From Virgibacillus ndiopensis (GTDB lineage Bacteria; Bacillota; Bacilli; Bacillales; Amphibacillaceae): 64,000 nucleotides of DNA. Below are positions 1 through 9,576 of the stretch, in pieces (position 1 is the first letter of the stretch; each line of letters begins with the position of its first letter). The stretch spans positions 620,001-684,000 of the forward strand of contig NZ_FZMZ01000005.1 of the NCBI RefSeq assembly GCF_900187325.1. The letters are read 5' to 3'. A program made the translations under genes and the position numbers. Under the pieces are notes generated by a model. That model was given only the letters and a program-made list of their open reading frames with translations. It did no database searches and was not told the DNA's origin.

Positions 1-135
1 ACTCTTCAAATAGAGCTAGCTAAAAAAGACAATCGAAACATTAAAAAAGTCCATTATGATGTATCGGTTATCTCAATTGCTCATACCCTCGAAGCATTGA
101 AACAGTTGAATATTGGCAGGTCTACTGACTTGTAA
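1..135 (+). CDS. 3' end of an unrecognised gene
   Basis: An open frame enters from the left edge and ends at TAA (133-135), giving 44 C-terminal residues that finish GRSTDL. The peptide is mildly amphipathic and has no motif I can name. It points toward the resE end, so the two genes converge. In B. subtilis this side of resE carries sigX-rsiX on the same strand as resE; that is not the case here. It could be the tail of a regulator or enzyme, and I assign no function. Confidence 0.5.
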   Translation, partial: TLQIELAKKDNRNIKKVHYDVSVISIAHTLEALKQLNIGRSTDL

Positions 136-326
136 TTAAATCCTACTTTAAGTCCTTCCCATATGGCTAGCATACAGTGGTTATACTTATTTCGTTCATT
201 ACATACAGTTGCGAGGACAGTTCTAGCTTTTCACTAGATTCCCTTTTAAGCAAAAGCACCAAATTCAAAATTATATTTAATTAAATAACCATATAAATAT
301 TACCATAAGATAATATAATTGAACAG

Positions 327-2093
327 TTATTTTAAGTTGTTCGGAAACTTGACAATAAAGGTAGTTCCTTTATTCAATTTACTTTTTACTGAGATCGTAC
401 CCTGATGTGCCTCTACAATATTTTTTGCAATAGCTAATCCAAGACCAGTACCCTTTTTCTTGTTGTTCCTCATCCTTGATTTGTCAGCTTTATAAAACCG
501 TTCAAACACGAATGGTAAGTCTTCTTCTGGGATACCGCTACCACTATCTTCAATTGTTACTTCAAATTCCTTTTCATTTACTGAAACATTAACATTTACA
601 AATCCTTTTTCATTTGTATGTCTTATTGCATTGTCAATTAAATTTGTAAATACCTGTTCAATACGGTCTGGATCAAAATTCACAATTTGTTCTGTTATAT
701 CTTTCGTGAGATTTAAAATAATGTTATTATCATCTGCCAAACCTTTGAATTTCTTTAAAATTCTTTCTACAAATGTTTCAACAGGAACAGTTTCTATATT
801 CAATTGAATGTGTCCAGCTTCCATTCTGGCTAGGTCCAACAATTCATTAACCAATCGACCCATCCTCAGTGATTCTTCATGAATAATTTGAGCTAGGTCA
901 TTCTTTTCTTCTTTACTTTCAGCAATATCATCAACAATTGCTTCACTATAACCTTGAAGCATTGATATCGGTGTTCGTAATTCGTGTGAAACGTTAGCTA
1001 TGAAATCTTTTCTGAGCTTATCTAATCGTCGTTCCTCAGTCATATCACGAATTACTGCCACAGCACCTCGAACATATTTTTGATCATACAATGGTGTCAT
1101 AATCATAACCCAATTACGACCTTGGACACTGATTTCTTGCAGTACTTCTTTTTCTTCCTGAATAACGTTTTGTAAAATAAGGTTCAATTCTTGTGGAAGT
1201 TGTTTATTTTCTTGATCCATTGTTTGATTGTGCTCAAAATACCAATCCTCCATAAACCTTTCTGCAGGAGGATTAGTTACAATCATATCCCCATTTCGAT
1301 TAAGCGTAATAACCCCATCAGCCATAGAACTTACAATACTAGATAATTGCTCTTTTTCCTGTCTTAATGCATTAATATGAAATTTCAGCTGTCTACCCAT
1401 TCGATTAAATGCCATTGCCAACTCACCAATCTCATCATGGGTAAGGATTGGTACCTTCGTATTGAATTCTCCCCTAGTCAAATCAAACGCTGCTTCTCTC
1501 ATTTTGATAAGAGGTGATGTAATTCTAGTTGATAGAAAGAAAGCAAAAATAGTAGTCAAAATTATTGCGATTCCAGCAGCTAGAAAAATTCTTTTTGTCG
1601 TTTCTGCCTTTGTTTGATCAACAACATCTAATGACTGGTAAACAAATACGGCACCATCTTCATTTTTAATCGGTGTACCGACCATTAATACTTCGGTATC
1701 TGTTCCTGACAATACGGTTTGTTTCTTAACTTCTCCATGATTTGTTATTACCTCTGCTAAATCAGTATCCTTTTTTAGCCAATTCTCATTTACCTTAGCT
1801 AATTTTTTGTTGCTGCTTTTTGAATTCCAAAAGTCACCATTATCAAAGACAATGACTACTCTGCTTGAAGGATCTTTTATACGATCAGTTGTTTCATAAA
1901 TTAATTCCTTATTATCATATTGCTTAACCATTTCAGATACCTTCGTTGCAGTCTGCATTAAATCCTGTTCAGCTTCATCAATATGAAAGTTCTCGAAAAA
2001 CTCCAATAGTAAGATTGTTAAAATAAATAATATAAAAGAAACTAGCAATAAAATGGTTACTGCTAGTTTCCCTACTACACTACGCCAAAACAT
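327..2093 (-). CDS. resE: Sensor histidine kinase ResE
   Basis: Membrane histidine kinase, 588 aa, partner of ResD in the switch to oxygen-limited respiration. Visible order: TM helix about 10-31, extracytoplasmic sensor region, TM helix about 167-188, HAMP linker about 190-242, PAS domain about 247-350, dimerisation/phosphoacceptor helix with SHELRTP (phosphorylated His370), then an HATPase domain with N (NLIDNAIRH), G1 (DSGSGIP) and G2 (GTGLGLAI) boxes. The ATG overlaps the resD stop by one base (TAATG), so the two are translationally coupled. It is the last gene of the resABCDE order. No strong terminator is visible after it. Confidence 0.95.
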   Translation of the reverse strand: MFWRSVVGKLAVTILLLVSFILFILTILLLEFFENFHIDEAEQDLMQTATKVSEMVKQYDNKELIYETTDRIKDPSSRVVIVFDNGDFWNSKSSNKKLAKVNENWLKKDTDLAEVITNHGEVKKQTVLSGTDTEVLMVGTPIKNEDGAVFVYQSLDVVDQTKAETTKRIFLAAGIAIILTTIFAFFLSTRITSPLIKMREAAFDLTRGEFNTKVPILTHDEIGELAMAFNRMGRQLKFHINALRQEKEQLSSIVSSMADGVITLNRNGDMIVTNPPAERFMEDWYFEHNQTMDQENKQLPQELNLILQNVIQEEKEVLQEISVQGRNWVMIMTPLYDQKYVRGAVAVIRDMTEERRLDKLRKDFIANVSHELRTPISMLQGYSEAIVDDIAESKEEKNDLAQIIHEESLRMGRLVNELLDLARMEAGHIQLNIETVPVETFVERILKKFKGLADDNNIILNLTKDITEQIVNFDPDRIEQVFTNLIDNAIRHTNEKGFVNVNVSVNEKEFEVTIEDSGSGIPEEDLPFVFERFYKADKSRMRNNKKKGTGLGLAIAKNIVEAHQGTISVKSKLNKGTTFIVKFPNNLK

Positions 2094-2809
2094 TATACAT
2101 CATCTACCTCAAATTTATAGCCTACTCCCCATACCGTAACAATCATTTTCGAAGCCTCTTTGGATACATTATTCAGCTTTTCACGCAAACGTTTAACATG
2201 GGTATCAACCGTTCTTAAATCCCCAAAAAATTCATATTGCCACACTTCTTTTAATAAAAGCTCCCTGTTAAAAACTTTGTCAGGAGCACTTGCTAAAAAA
2301 CAAAGCAATTCATATTCCTTTGGTGTCAAACTTATCTCTTTTCCGTCAGCAGTCACTCTATGTGCGTCATGATCAATTGTTAGATGCGGAAAAACAAGAA
2401 GTTCCTTTGTAGTTGTATCGTCACTTTTAAAATTAGTTTGCGATACTCGTCTTAACAACGCTTTTACACGTAAAACAACTTCTCTGGGGCTAAATGGTTT
2501 AACAATGTAATCATCTGTACCTACTTCGAATCCCTGTACCCGATTTGCCTCTTCACCTTTTGCTGTTAACATGATTACTGGTGTATTTTTTTCTTTCCTC
2601 AATGCTTCACAAACTTCAATGCCATCCATTTCTGGCATCATTAAATCTAACAAAATAACATCGTAATCATTATTAAGTGACAAATCTAATGCATCTTTTC
2701 CGTTGTCAGCTTCTTCAACCAAAAAGTCTTCACGTTCTAGGTACATTCGGATTAAACGTCTAATTCTTTCTTCATCATCTACAACCAAAACTTTTGCATT
2801 TGCCTCCAT
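2093..2809 (-). CDS. resD: Response regulator ResD
   Basis: OmpR/PhoB-family response regulator, 238 aa, controlling aerobic/anaerobic respiration and cytochrome maturation genes. The receiver domain shows the acidic pair VVDDEE, phospho-acceptor Asp55 in LLDLMMPEMDG, a conserved Thr in MLTA and Lys in VKPFSP. A winged-helix DNA-binding domain follows (about 135-238) with LTPKEYELL and RTVDTHVKRLREKL. It lies 53 bp downstream of resC and overlaps resE by one base, as expected for the res operon. Identity rests on both domain content and context. Confidence 0.95.
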   Translation of the reverse strand: MEANAKVLVVDDEERIRRLIRMYLEREDFLVEEADNGKDALDLSLNNDYDVILLDLMMPEMDGIEVCEALRKEKNTPVIMLTAKGEEANRVQGFEVGTDDYIVKPFSPREVVLRVKALLRRVSQTNFKSDDTTTKELLVFPHLTIDHDAHRVTADGKEISLTPKEYELLCFLASAPDKVFNRELLLKEVWQYEFFGDLRTVDTHVKRLREKLNNVSKEASKMIVTVWGVGYKFEVDDV

Positions 2810-2862
2810 TTAAACTCCCCCTTTGTCTAATTTTACACCACAAGTATTATAAATCTGTTACG

Positions 2863-4053
2863 TTATGCATAAGAGTGAAGCCCGGCTAAGATTAAGTTAA
2901 CCGCGATCAAGTTGAACATAATAATCGCAAAACCACCAGCTGCGAGCCATGCTGATTTTTCACCGTGCCAGCCTCTTGATAGACGTAAATGTAAAAAGGC
3001 TGCATAGAAAAACCATGTTACAAGTGCCCAGACTTCTTTAGGATCCCATCCCCAAAAACGATCCCAAGCAATTTGTGCCCATATAGATGCGAATATTAAT
3101 CCACCTAGAGTAAAAACTGGGAACCCAATTGCAACTGCACGATAGGAAACCTCGTCTAATAAATCTGGCTTCACTTTTAACAATAAGGGTTGGATTGCTG
3201 CACCAATTCTTTTTCTAAATAGTAACCGAGCTAATACGTATAGGACAAAGCCAGCTAATATTGACCAAATGAGTGTATTAAATTTCCTTGGCGCGTTTGC
3301 ACCATGCATCCAGGACGGTACTTCAAATAATGGCTCCATCGCATTTTCTGTTAATAATTTCCCATCATTTGGTCCGGCTATTGCTGGTAATTGATAGTCT
3401 GTCGTTAATGTACTTCCTCTCTCTTCATACTCAAATTGTGCATGATAATCAGCTATATTAAATGTTGCGGATATGACACTAAACCCAATAAATATAAACA
3501 AGGAAAATAAAATGACTTCAAGCCATGTTGTGCGCTTGCTTTTTACAGATTGATCTATTTGGCGAATTAAATAGATTAACCCTGCAACAAAACTAATTGA
3601 TAATATGGCCTCTCCAAGTGATACCGTTGTTACATGTATATATAACCAATGACTTTGCAGTGATGGTACAAGCGGTGATATTTCAGTTGGAAACATACTT
3701 GCATATGCAATAACGATTAATGCAATCGGTAGTGCGAATAAACCTAATACACTTAAACGATAAATAAAGTAAATGATAATAAAGGCAAACACTAACCCCA
3801 TGCCAAAGAATGTCATAAATTCAAACAAGTTACTTACTGGGGCATGTCCACTAGCTATCCATCTTGTAATGAAATATACAATTTGCGCTAAAAAGCCAAT
3901 TATTGTTAATGTGATAGCAATTTTTCCTGCAATACCTTTTTTACCTTTATCCTTTTTCTCTTTAATCGTCGCCCCAAAAAAGCATGTGGCGATCAAATAT
4001 AGGATAAATGCAGTGTATAACATAGTGCTACTAACACTAATTAAATTATCCAT
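2863..4053 (-). CDS. resC: Cytochrome c biogenesis protein ResC (CcsA type)
   Basis: Polytopic membrane protein of System II cytochrome c maturation; with ResB it moves heme across the membrane and attaches it to apocytochrome c. It has about eight hydrophobic segments and the tryptophan-rich heme-handling motif [11 protein letters not shown] near the C-terminus, with conserved histidines in flanking loops. I start it at the ATG ending at 4053 because GAGGAGG sits just upstream; a longer frame to 4077 lacks a good site. This gives 396 aa, close to the usual length. It follows resB by about 29 bp. Confidence 0.93.
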   Translation of the reverse strand: MDNLISVSSTMLYTAFILYLIATCFFGATIKEKKDKGKKGIAGKIAITLTIIGFLAQIVYFITRWIASGHAPVSNLFEFMTFFGMGLVFAFIIIYFIYRLSVLGLFALPIALIVIAYASMFPTEISPLVPSLQSHWLYIHVTTVSLGEAILSISFVAGLIYLIRQIDQSVKSKRTTWLEVILFSLFIFIGFSVISATFNIADYHAQFEYEERGSTLTTDYQLPAIAGPNDGKLLTENAMEPLFEVPSWMHGANAPRKFNTLIWSILAGFVLYVLARLLFRKRIGAAIQPLLLKVKPDLLDEVSYRAVAIGFPVFTLGGLIFASIWAQIAWDRFWGWDPKEVWALVTWFFYAAFLHLRLSRGWHGEKSAWLAAGGFAIIMFNLIAVNLILAGLHSYA

Positions 4054-4082
4054 GATTTTCCTCCTCATTTCATACAAATGAT

Positions 4083-5720
4083 TTATTCATCCAACTCTTG
4101 TTGATCTTTGACCATTTCTACGTTTGTACCAGAAATAACTTTTTCAATATCTTTTTTTACTCCATACCAATTTTTATTTGTATGTGCTGCGACTAATAGC
4201 CCATTTCCTTTTGGATGAATCCAAATTCTTCTATGCTGCCAATACATTCCTTGAATAACACCAAGCATAAAGATAATTGCACCAACAATGAAAAATGGTA
4301 GTGTATAATCTTTTCGTACTGTTAATCCACTTACATCGCGAAGCTCAAAATCTTGTACACCAAGTTTATATTGATTTTCTCCCGTTGCATCAATATTTCT
4401 ACCTATCCCTACGAAGCTTACTTCAGCTTGTTCACTGTTTGGTGGGTACACAAAAAACACAAATGCTGGATTTTTGGGATATTTTGATTCTGACCTTGGC
4501 TCCCCATTTTCTAAACTGTAATCAGGGTAGTATTGATCAACTACAACACGAAAACCATTATCCAGTTTATATTCTGGTTTAGGTGCATTTAAATCAATGG
4601 TAAAGGTCCCAAGAGCTTTTTCATCAGGATCATCGGTTTCATGAACTTTAAACGTCATGCTTGTAAATTCATTTAATTGATAACCCGCCTGATAAAGCGT
4701 ATATCCGTCAAATTTTAATGGATGGTTCATTTTAATCTTTTCCTCAGCAATTTTTTTCAGCTCCGGTTCTGCACCGGCTACACTAGGCGCTATTTCCTTA
4801 TATATAATTGCATTTGTTTGAAAGTTTTTAGCGACCATGCCTTCCTGCTCAATTGCTTCTTTAAAACGATCATTATTTTTATCATATGTTTCCAAGATAA
4901 AATCTTTATTTTCAATGTAATATTCTCCGTCTGTAGAAGGAATGACGGTTCTTTCTCCTTCTCGTACCCACACGTAATCATCTAAATACATAAATGGCGT
5001 CATTCTTAAAATAGCCGCAATTAATATAACAATAAGTCCGATATGATTTACATAGGGACCCCAACGTGAGAATCTTCCTTTTTCTGCTAATATATGACCA
5101 TTTTCGTTACGTACATTGTAACGTTGTTTTTTTAATGCATGGACAATTTTATCTTTTTCTTCTGCAGTAACGTTTTCGGTTTCACTATAAAGTCGCTGCC
5201 TGTTCAAAAACGTTTCATGTCGCTTCGCTTTTTGTCTTTTTAATGCTTTATACAGTGGTACAAATCGATCAATACTACAAATAACTAAGGATATCCCAAT
5301 AAGTGCAATTAAAATCATATACCACCATGAACTATATAAGTTGTGGAATCCTAGTTGATAATAAATTTGTCCAAATATTCCATATGTATCTTCATAATAA
5401 ACAGCAGGATCACGCGATACAGCATTAGCTGGTATGTACATTTCTTGTGGAAAAATTGTGCCAATAGCAGAAGCGAGCAAAGCAATAACAATAAGCCAGA
5501 CTCCTACTTTAACAGATGAAAAAAAACTCCATATTTTATCAACTATTGATTTATTATAGGTTTGTGATCTACGGGCACTTCCATCGTAACGCATATTTAA
5601 TAATGTACGTTTATCGTTCCCATCAATATGTTGATTTTCTTCTATAGGTTTACCGCATGCTTCGCAAAGCACCGTTCCTTCTGGATTGACATGACCGCAA
5701 TCACATTTTATTTTATTCAT
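4083..5720 (-). CDS. resB: Cytochrome c biogenesis protein ResB
   Basis: 545-aa System II heme-delivery and apocytochrome c chaperone protein. The N-terminus carries a short zinc ribbon (C-x-CGH...C-x2-C, about residues 6-22), as in B. subtilis ResB. Hydrophobic segments lie near residues 70-90, 130-150 and 220-240. A large extracytoplasmic domain and a last TM helix (about 480-500) follow. It sits between resA and resC with short gaps, consistent with one transcript. Confidence 0.93.
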   Translation of the reverse strand: MNKIKCDCGHVNPEGTVLCEACGKPIEENQHIDGNDKRTLLNMRYDGSARRSQTYNKSIVDKIWSFFSSVKVGVWLIVIALLASAIGTIFPQEMYIPANAVSRDPAVYYEDTYGIFGQIYYQLGFHNLYSSWWYMILIALIGISLVICSIDRFVPLYKALKRQKAKRHETFLNRQRLYSETENVTAEEKDKIVHALKKQRYNVRNENGHILAEKGRFSRWGPYVNHIGLIVILIAAILRMTPFMYLDDYVWVREGERTVIPSTDGEYYIENKDFILETYDKNNDRFKEAIEQEGMVAKNFQTNAIIYKEIAPSVAGAEPELKKIAEEKIKMNHPLKFDGYTLYQAGYQLNEFTSMTFKVHETDDPDEKALGTFTIDLNAPKPEYKLDNGFRVVVDQYYPDYSLENGEPRSESKYPKNPAFVFFVYPPNSEQAEVSFVGIGRNIDATGENQYKLGVQDFELRDVSGLTVRKDYTLPFFIVGAIIFMLGVIQGMYWQHRRIWIHPKGNGLLVAAHTNKNWYGVKKDIEKVISGTNVEMVKDQQELDE

Positions 5721-5750
5721 TCGAATCCCTCACAATAATAGCATTCTTAC

Positions 5751-6323
5751 CTACTCTGGTTGAATTTGTTTCAAATATCCCTCCAACTTATCCAACGATA
5801 ATGCGCCATTAACTACTTCTACAATTTCCCCTTCAGGATTAATAAAAAATGTACTAGGAATTGGTCCGACACCATATTGTTCCATCACTTGTCCATTTTT
5901 ATCATGTGGAACAGGAAATGTTAAATCATATTTGTCAATAAATCGATTAATAACAAGCTCGGCGCCATCTAAACTCACCGCAACGATTTCAACACCTTTT
6001 TCCTTATACTCTGGATAAAGCTTTTCCATGTAAGGCATTTCCGCTTCACATGGTGGGCAGTAAGTTGCCCAAAAATTAAGCATGACACCCTTACCTTTTA
6101 AATCACTTAATTCAACGGTTTCTAATTCATTATTCTGATTAACCTGTTGTAATTTAAAGGGAGGGGCTTGGTCACCGACATCGACATTTGTATCCTCTTC
6201 AGATAAATTGGATACCAAAGCATAGGCTACAGCTACCAATAATACCGCCAGTACAATGGATCTAAATATTAAACGATTTCTTTTTTTTCTTTTCTTATTA
6301 TTACCAATATGTTCCTTACTCAC
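5751..6323 (-). CDS. resA: Thiol-disulfide oxidoreductase ResA
   Basis: Membrane-anchored thioredoxin-like protein that reduces the heme-binding cysteines of apocytochrome c on the outer face of the membrane. It has an N-terminal basic stretch and TM anchor (about 20-40), then a TlpA/ResA thioredoxin fold with the active site ATYCPPC (Cys89, Cys92) and a conserved cis-Pro in GPIPSTFF. The active-site dipeptide is PP; I recall EP in B. subtilis. I prefer the GTG at 6323 (190 aa) because GGGGAG lies eight bases upstream; the ATG at 6344 has no visible ribosome-binding site. Confidence 0.93.
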   Translation of the reverse strand: MSKEHIGNNKKRKKRNRLIFRSIVLAVLLVAVAYALVSNLSEEDTNVDVGDQAPPFKLQQVNQNNELETVELSDLKGKGVMLNFWATYCPPCEAEMPYMEKLYPEYKEKGVEIVAVSLDGAELVINRFIDKYDLTFPVPHDKNGQVMEQYGVGPIPSTFFINPEGEIVEVVNGALSLDKLEGYLKQIQPE

Positions 6324-6377
6324 GTTGTTCACTCCCCACGTCATTATACCATGTATCTACGATGGTAAATTTGACTA

Positions 6378-7118
6378 TTATTCAACAATTTCACTCGCTG
6401 AATGACGCATTTTTTTAACTTCATGAGGGGTTAAAGCTCGAAAATCACCAGGTTGCAGACCATTTAACGTTAACATTCCATATTTTTCCCGTTTCAATTT
6501 GATAACGGGGTAACCGATGTGCTCCATCATACGTCTAATATGTCGGTTTTTCCCTTCATGTAACGTAAGTTCAACAATAGACGTTTGACTTTTTTTATCA
6601 GTAGACAAAACTTTATATTCAACAGCTTTTAGGAGATCCTTATCCACTTTCACACCTTTTCTAAGCGTGTTTAATTCATTTTTATGAGGTATTCCCTTAA
6701 TTTTTGCGACATACACCTTATCCATTTCATGCTTAGGATGCATTAAAAGATTAGCAAATTCTCCATCATTCGTCAGTAGAATAATGCCTGATGTGTCATA
6801 ATCAAGTCGTCCTACAGGAAAAATGCGTTCAGGTACTTCATGAAAATAATCGGTCACTACTTTTCTATTTTTATCATCTTTAACACTTGATATAACCCCT
6901 CTGGGTTTGTATAACATATAATAAACAGGTATCTCTTTTTGTAGCGGGACTCCATTTACCTCGACTTCATCTTTGTTTGATACTTTAGTGCCCAATTCTG
7001 TCGTTACATGTCCATTTACCTTAACCTTTCCATCAACAATTAGCTGTTCTGCCTTTCTTCTTGAGGTAATTCCACTCTTAGCAATTACCTTTTGTAGTCG
7101 TTCTAATGTGTTTGTCAT
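6378..7118 (-). CDS. rluB: 23S rRNA pseudouridine synthase RluB
   Basis: RsuA/RluB-family pseudouridine synthase, 246 aa, expected to modify helix 89/90 positions of 23S rRNA. An S4 RNA-binding domain occupies about residues 1-60 (TSRRKAEQLI). The catalytic domain follows with GRLDYDTSG (catalytic Asp106) and KNRHIRRM. It is the first gene upstream of resA on the same strand (54 bp gap), the same neighbour as in B. subtilis. Confidence 0.93.
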   Translation of the reverse strand: MTNTLERLQKVIAKSGITSRRKAEQLIVDGKVKVNGHVTTELGTKVSNKDEVEVNGVPLQKEIPVYYMLYKPRGVISSVKDDKNRKVVTDYFHEVPERIFPVGRLDYDTSGIILLTNDGEFANLLMHPKHEMDKVYVAKIKGIPHKNELNTLRKGVKVDKDLLKAVEYKVLSTDKKSQTSIVELTLHEGKNRHIRRMMEHIGYPVIKLKREKYGMLTLNGLQPGDFRALTPHEVKKMRHSASEIVE

Positions 7119-7194
7119 TCTATCACCAATTCTTCTTATATTTTTAAACCCTTATTTGCTAGTGGCCCACGCTTTTTTCATTACAACATAATAA

Positions 7195-7219
7195 TAGCGT
7201 TAACTCCATGTTAACGCTA
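7195..7219 (-). terminator. Inverted repeat after spmB
   Basis: A perfect 10-bp inverted repeat, TAGCGTTAAC/GTTAACGCTA with a 5-base loop, starts nine bases after the spmB stop. On the minus strand it is followed by TTATTATG, only moderately T-rich. It probably ends the dacB-spmA-spmB transcript. Confidence 0.6.
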
Positions 7220-7228
7220 CTTTTACGA

Positions 7229-7759
7229 TTATCCAAATATGATTGTTACAATTACAATCGAGGCTATTATACCAATTAAATCTGCTAAGAGTCCAACCTT
7301 TAATGCATACCTCATTTTCTTAATTCCAACAGCTCCAAAATAAACTGTCAATATATATAGCGTTGTATCTGTACTTCCTTGCATGGTAGATGCTAATCTT
7401 CCAATGAAAGAATCCGGTCCATTTGAGTCGATTAATTCAGTTGTAACACCTAAAGCGGCAGTCCCTGATATTGGTCTTACTAAAGCAAGTGGAACGATAT
7501 CTGGTGGTACACCGAAAAAATTTAAAATAGGAGACAATAAGCCAACAAAAGCATCCAAGGCACCAGATGCTCGCAATATAGATATGGAAACAATCATACC
7601 TACTAAAAAAGGAAGTAAAGTAAATGCCATCTTGACACCTTCTTTTCCCCCTTCTACAAACGTTTCATATGTTGGTATACGTTTCCATGTAGCTACAAAA
7701 AGTACAAGCAATATAAAACATGGTATCAACCACGTGCTAATTAAGGTAATTACAGCCAT
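7229..7759 (-). CDS. spmB: Spore maturation protein B
   Basis: Nucleoside-recognition (Gate) domain membrane protein, 176 aa, needed with SpmA for full dehydration of the spore core. It has about four to five hydrophobic helices and a glycine/proline-rich motif around PISGTAALGVTTE. It begins two bases after the spmA stop and belongs to the dacB-spmA-spmB operon. The biochemical activity of the family is still unclear; the name rests on homology and gene order. Confidence 0.93.
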   Translation of the reverse strand: MAVITLISTWLIPCFILLVLFVATWKRIPTYETFVEGGKEGVKMAFTLLPFLVGMIVSISILRASGALDAFVGLLSPILNFFGVPPDIVPLALVRPISGTAALGVTTELIDSNGPDSFIGRLASTMQGSTDTTLYILTVYFGAVGIKKMRYALKVGLLADLIGIIASIVIVTIIFG

Positions 7760-7761
7760 CT

Positions 7762-8346
7762 TTACTCCCTCCTGATGCTTCTATGATGAAAGAAGCGATC
7801 CAGTAATATTGCCCCCAAAGTTGAAATAATGGTTGCTACGATTGTTGTACCTACAATTTCGGTCGGTGAAGTTGAATTATAATGCATTCGAATAGCAATC
7901 ACAGTCGTTGGGATAATTGTCAGACTTGATGTATTCAATGCTAAAAATGTAATCATAGATCTTGAGGCTGTGTCTGATCCACTTAATTGTTTCATTTGTT
8001 CCATTGCTTTGATTCCCATTGGAGTAGCTGCATTTCCTAAACCAAACATGTTGGCTGTCAAATTGGATAATATATACCCTATTGCCGGATGGTCTTTAGG
8101 TATGTCCGGAAATAACTTCAAGACAACTGGTCGAAAAATTTTAGCGAGTATATGTAATATCCCTGCTTTATCAGCTACCTTCATAATCCCGAGCCAAAAC
8201 ACGAGAATACTAATTAAGCCAATGGATATGGTTACTGCTTCATCTGCACTTTCAAACAAAGCTTTATTCACTTTGTCCATTGTTCCATTAAACATTGCGT
8301 ATACAATTCCTACAATCGCCATTACCGCCCAAATAATATTAACCAT
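7762..8346 (-). CDS. spmA: Spore maturation protein A
   Basis: 194-aa Gate-domain membrane protein, partner of SpmB in spore core dehydration and heat resistance. Hydrophobic helices alternate with short loops; the conserved loop LFGLGNAATPMGIKAM-like segment is seen at about residues 95-112. The gene starts one base past the dacB stop, so the three genes are effectively fused at the transcript level. Confidence 0.93.
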   Translation of the reverse strand: MVNIIWAVMAIVGIVYAMFNGTMDKVNKALFESADEAVTISIGLISILVFWLGIMKVADKAGILHILAKIFRPVVLKLFPDIPKDHPAIGYILSNLTANMFGLGNAATPMGIKAMEQMKQLSGSDTASRSMITFLALNTSSLTIIPTTVIAIRMHYNSTSPTEIVGTTIVATIISTLGAILLDRFFHHRSIRRE

Positions 8347-8347
8347 A

Positions 8348-9451
8348 TTAATTCAACCCAATTATCTTCTTAAACACTGATAATGTCTCAGTAGTCAAAC
8401 TATCTGTTTTTTCCTGTTGCTCCTGTTTAAAAATAGGTATCTCACTTATAGGTGTTTTGTTTAAATATAATATAGTTTTACCAATAATTGGCCCTGCCGA
8501 TTTATTACTATCCTGCAGTATAAATGTCTTCTTTTTAATATTACTTGCTTCATCATCTAGTAACGGATACGTAACATTATGTTGAATATAACCAACTGCA
8601 GTCTTATCCGTACCATTTAGCTGGTAAGTTTGAACCCCTTTATCCATAACAGATGTCATATTAAAGTTATCATAAGCCCATTCGTACATTCCGATATGGT
8701 CATTCCAATCATCAGGTGCATTCAGTGTAACAGCAATGAGGCTCATATTATTTTTGTGTGCCGCAGATACTAAGGTTCTACCTGATATCTTCGTGAATCC
8801 TGTTTTACCTCCAATACAATAATCGTAATAAGTGGTCAGAAGTTTATTTTTATTTCGCCATGCATACTTTCTTGTTTCCGCTTTATAGGAAGTGGTACCG
8901 GTAATATTTTTAAACACATCATTGGTCATTGCGTATTTCATTAGCAATGCCATATCATAGGCTGTTGAATAATGTTGTTCTGAATCTAAACCATGTGGAT
9001 TATCAAAATTTGTATCTGCCATACCTAACCACTTTGCTTTTTCATTCATTAAATAGTTAAATCCTTCTACACTTCCACCTACATGCTCTGCAATAGCAAC
9101 AGCCGCATCATTTCCCGAACGGAGCATTAAGCCGTAAACCAGATCTTTAAGTTTCATCTTTTCACCTTGCTCTAAATAAATGGATGACCCACCAGCGTAT
9201 ACTGCACGTTTACTTGTTGTAACCATCTCATTCATTTTTCCAGATTCGATTGCAATGATTGCAGTCATAATTTTCGTGATACTTGCTATCGGTCGTTTTT
9301 CATGTGCATCTTTTTCAAATAGCACTCTTCCAGAAGATTGTTCAATTAATACTGCATTATTTGCTGATACACTTGGTTTTGCTTGTCCAATGGTAGGGTT
9401 AAATACACTAAACAATAAAACTAACAACATAATAATTACTAAAAAACGCAT
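8348..9451 (-). CDS. dacB: Sporulation D-alanyl-D-alanine carboxypeptidase DacB (PBP5*)
   Basis: Low-molecular-mass penicillin-binding protein that trims cortex peptidoglycan cross-linking. It has a signal peptide (residues 1-24), then the serine-type carboxypeptidase motifs Ser57-x-x-Lys60 (SITK), SGN (MLRSGNDAA) and KTG (GGKTGFT), and a C-terminal beta domain. I start at the ATG ending at 9451 (367 aa), preceded by GGGAGGAAGCCCACT; the longer frame to 9508 lacks a site. It heads the spm operon. A sigma-E-like promoter lies at 9486-9513. Confidence 0.93.
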   Translation of the reverse strand: MRFLVIIMLLVLLFSVFNPTIGQAKPSVSANNAVLIEQSSGRVLFEKDAHEKRPIASITKIMTAIIAIESGKMNEMVTTSKRAVYAGGSSIYLEQGEKMKLKDLVYGLMLRSGNDAAVAIAEHVGGSVEGFNYLMNEKAKWLGMADTNFDNPHGLDSEQHYSTAYDMALLMKYAMTNDVFKNITGTTSYKAETRKYAWRNKNKLLTTYYDYCIGGKTGFTKISGRTLVSAAHKNNMSLIAVTLNAPDDWNDHIGMYEWAYDNFNMTSVMDKGVQTYQLNGTDKTAVGYIQHNVTYPLLDDEASNIKKKTFILQDSNKSAGPIIGKTILYLNKTPISEIPIFKQEQQEKTDSLTTETLSVFKKIIGLN

Positions 9452-9485
9452 AGTGGGCTTCCTCCCGCAGATATTGTGTCTATAT

Positions 9486-9513
9486 ATATTATGCAGGACA
9501 ACTATCAATATGA
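9486..9513 (-). promoter_or_regulatory. Candidate sigma-E promoter of dacB
   Basis: On the minus strand TCATATT (9507-9513) and CATAATAT (9486-9493) are separated by 13 bp, close to the known sigma-E pattern TCATATT and CATACAnT. It lies 35 bp before the dacB start. Mother-cell sigma-E control of this operon is known in B. subtilis; the site here is inferred by eye. Confidence 0.5.
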
Positions 9514-9576
9514 ATAAACTAACTATAATTATCAGCGGAAAATTAAAACGGAAGGAGGCCTTTTAAAAACCAAGTA

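Noticed and set aside
7383-7775. Long plus-strand frames opposite spmB/spmA and many other genes
   Set aside because: They are antisense shadows of well-supported genes, with no ribosome sites or recognisable products.
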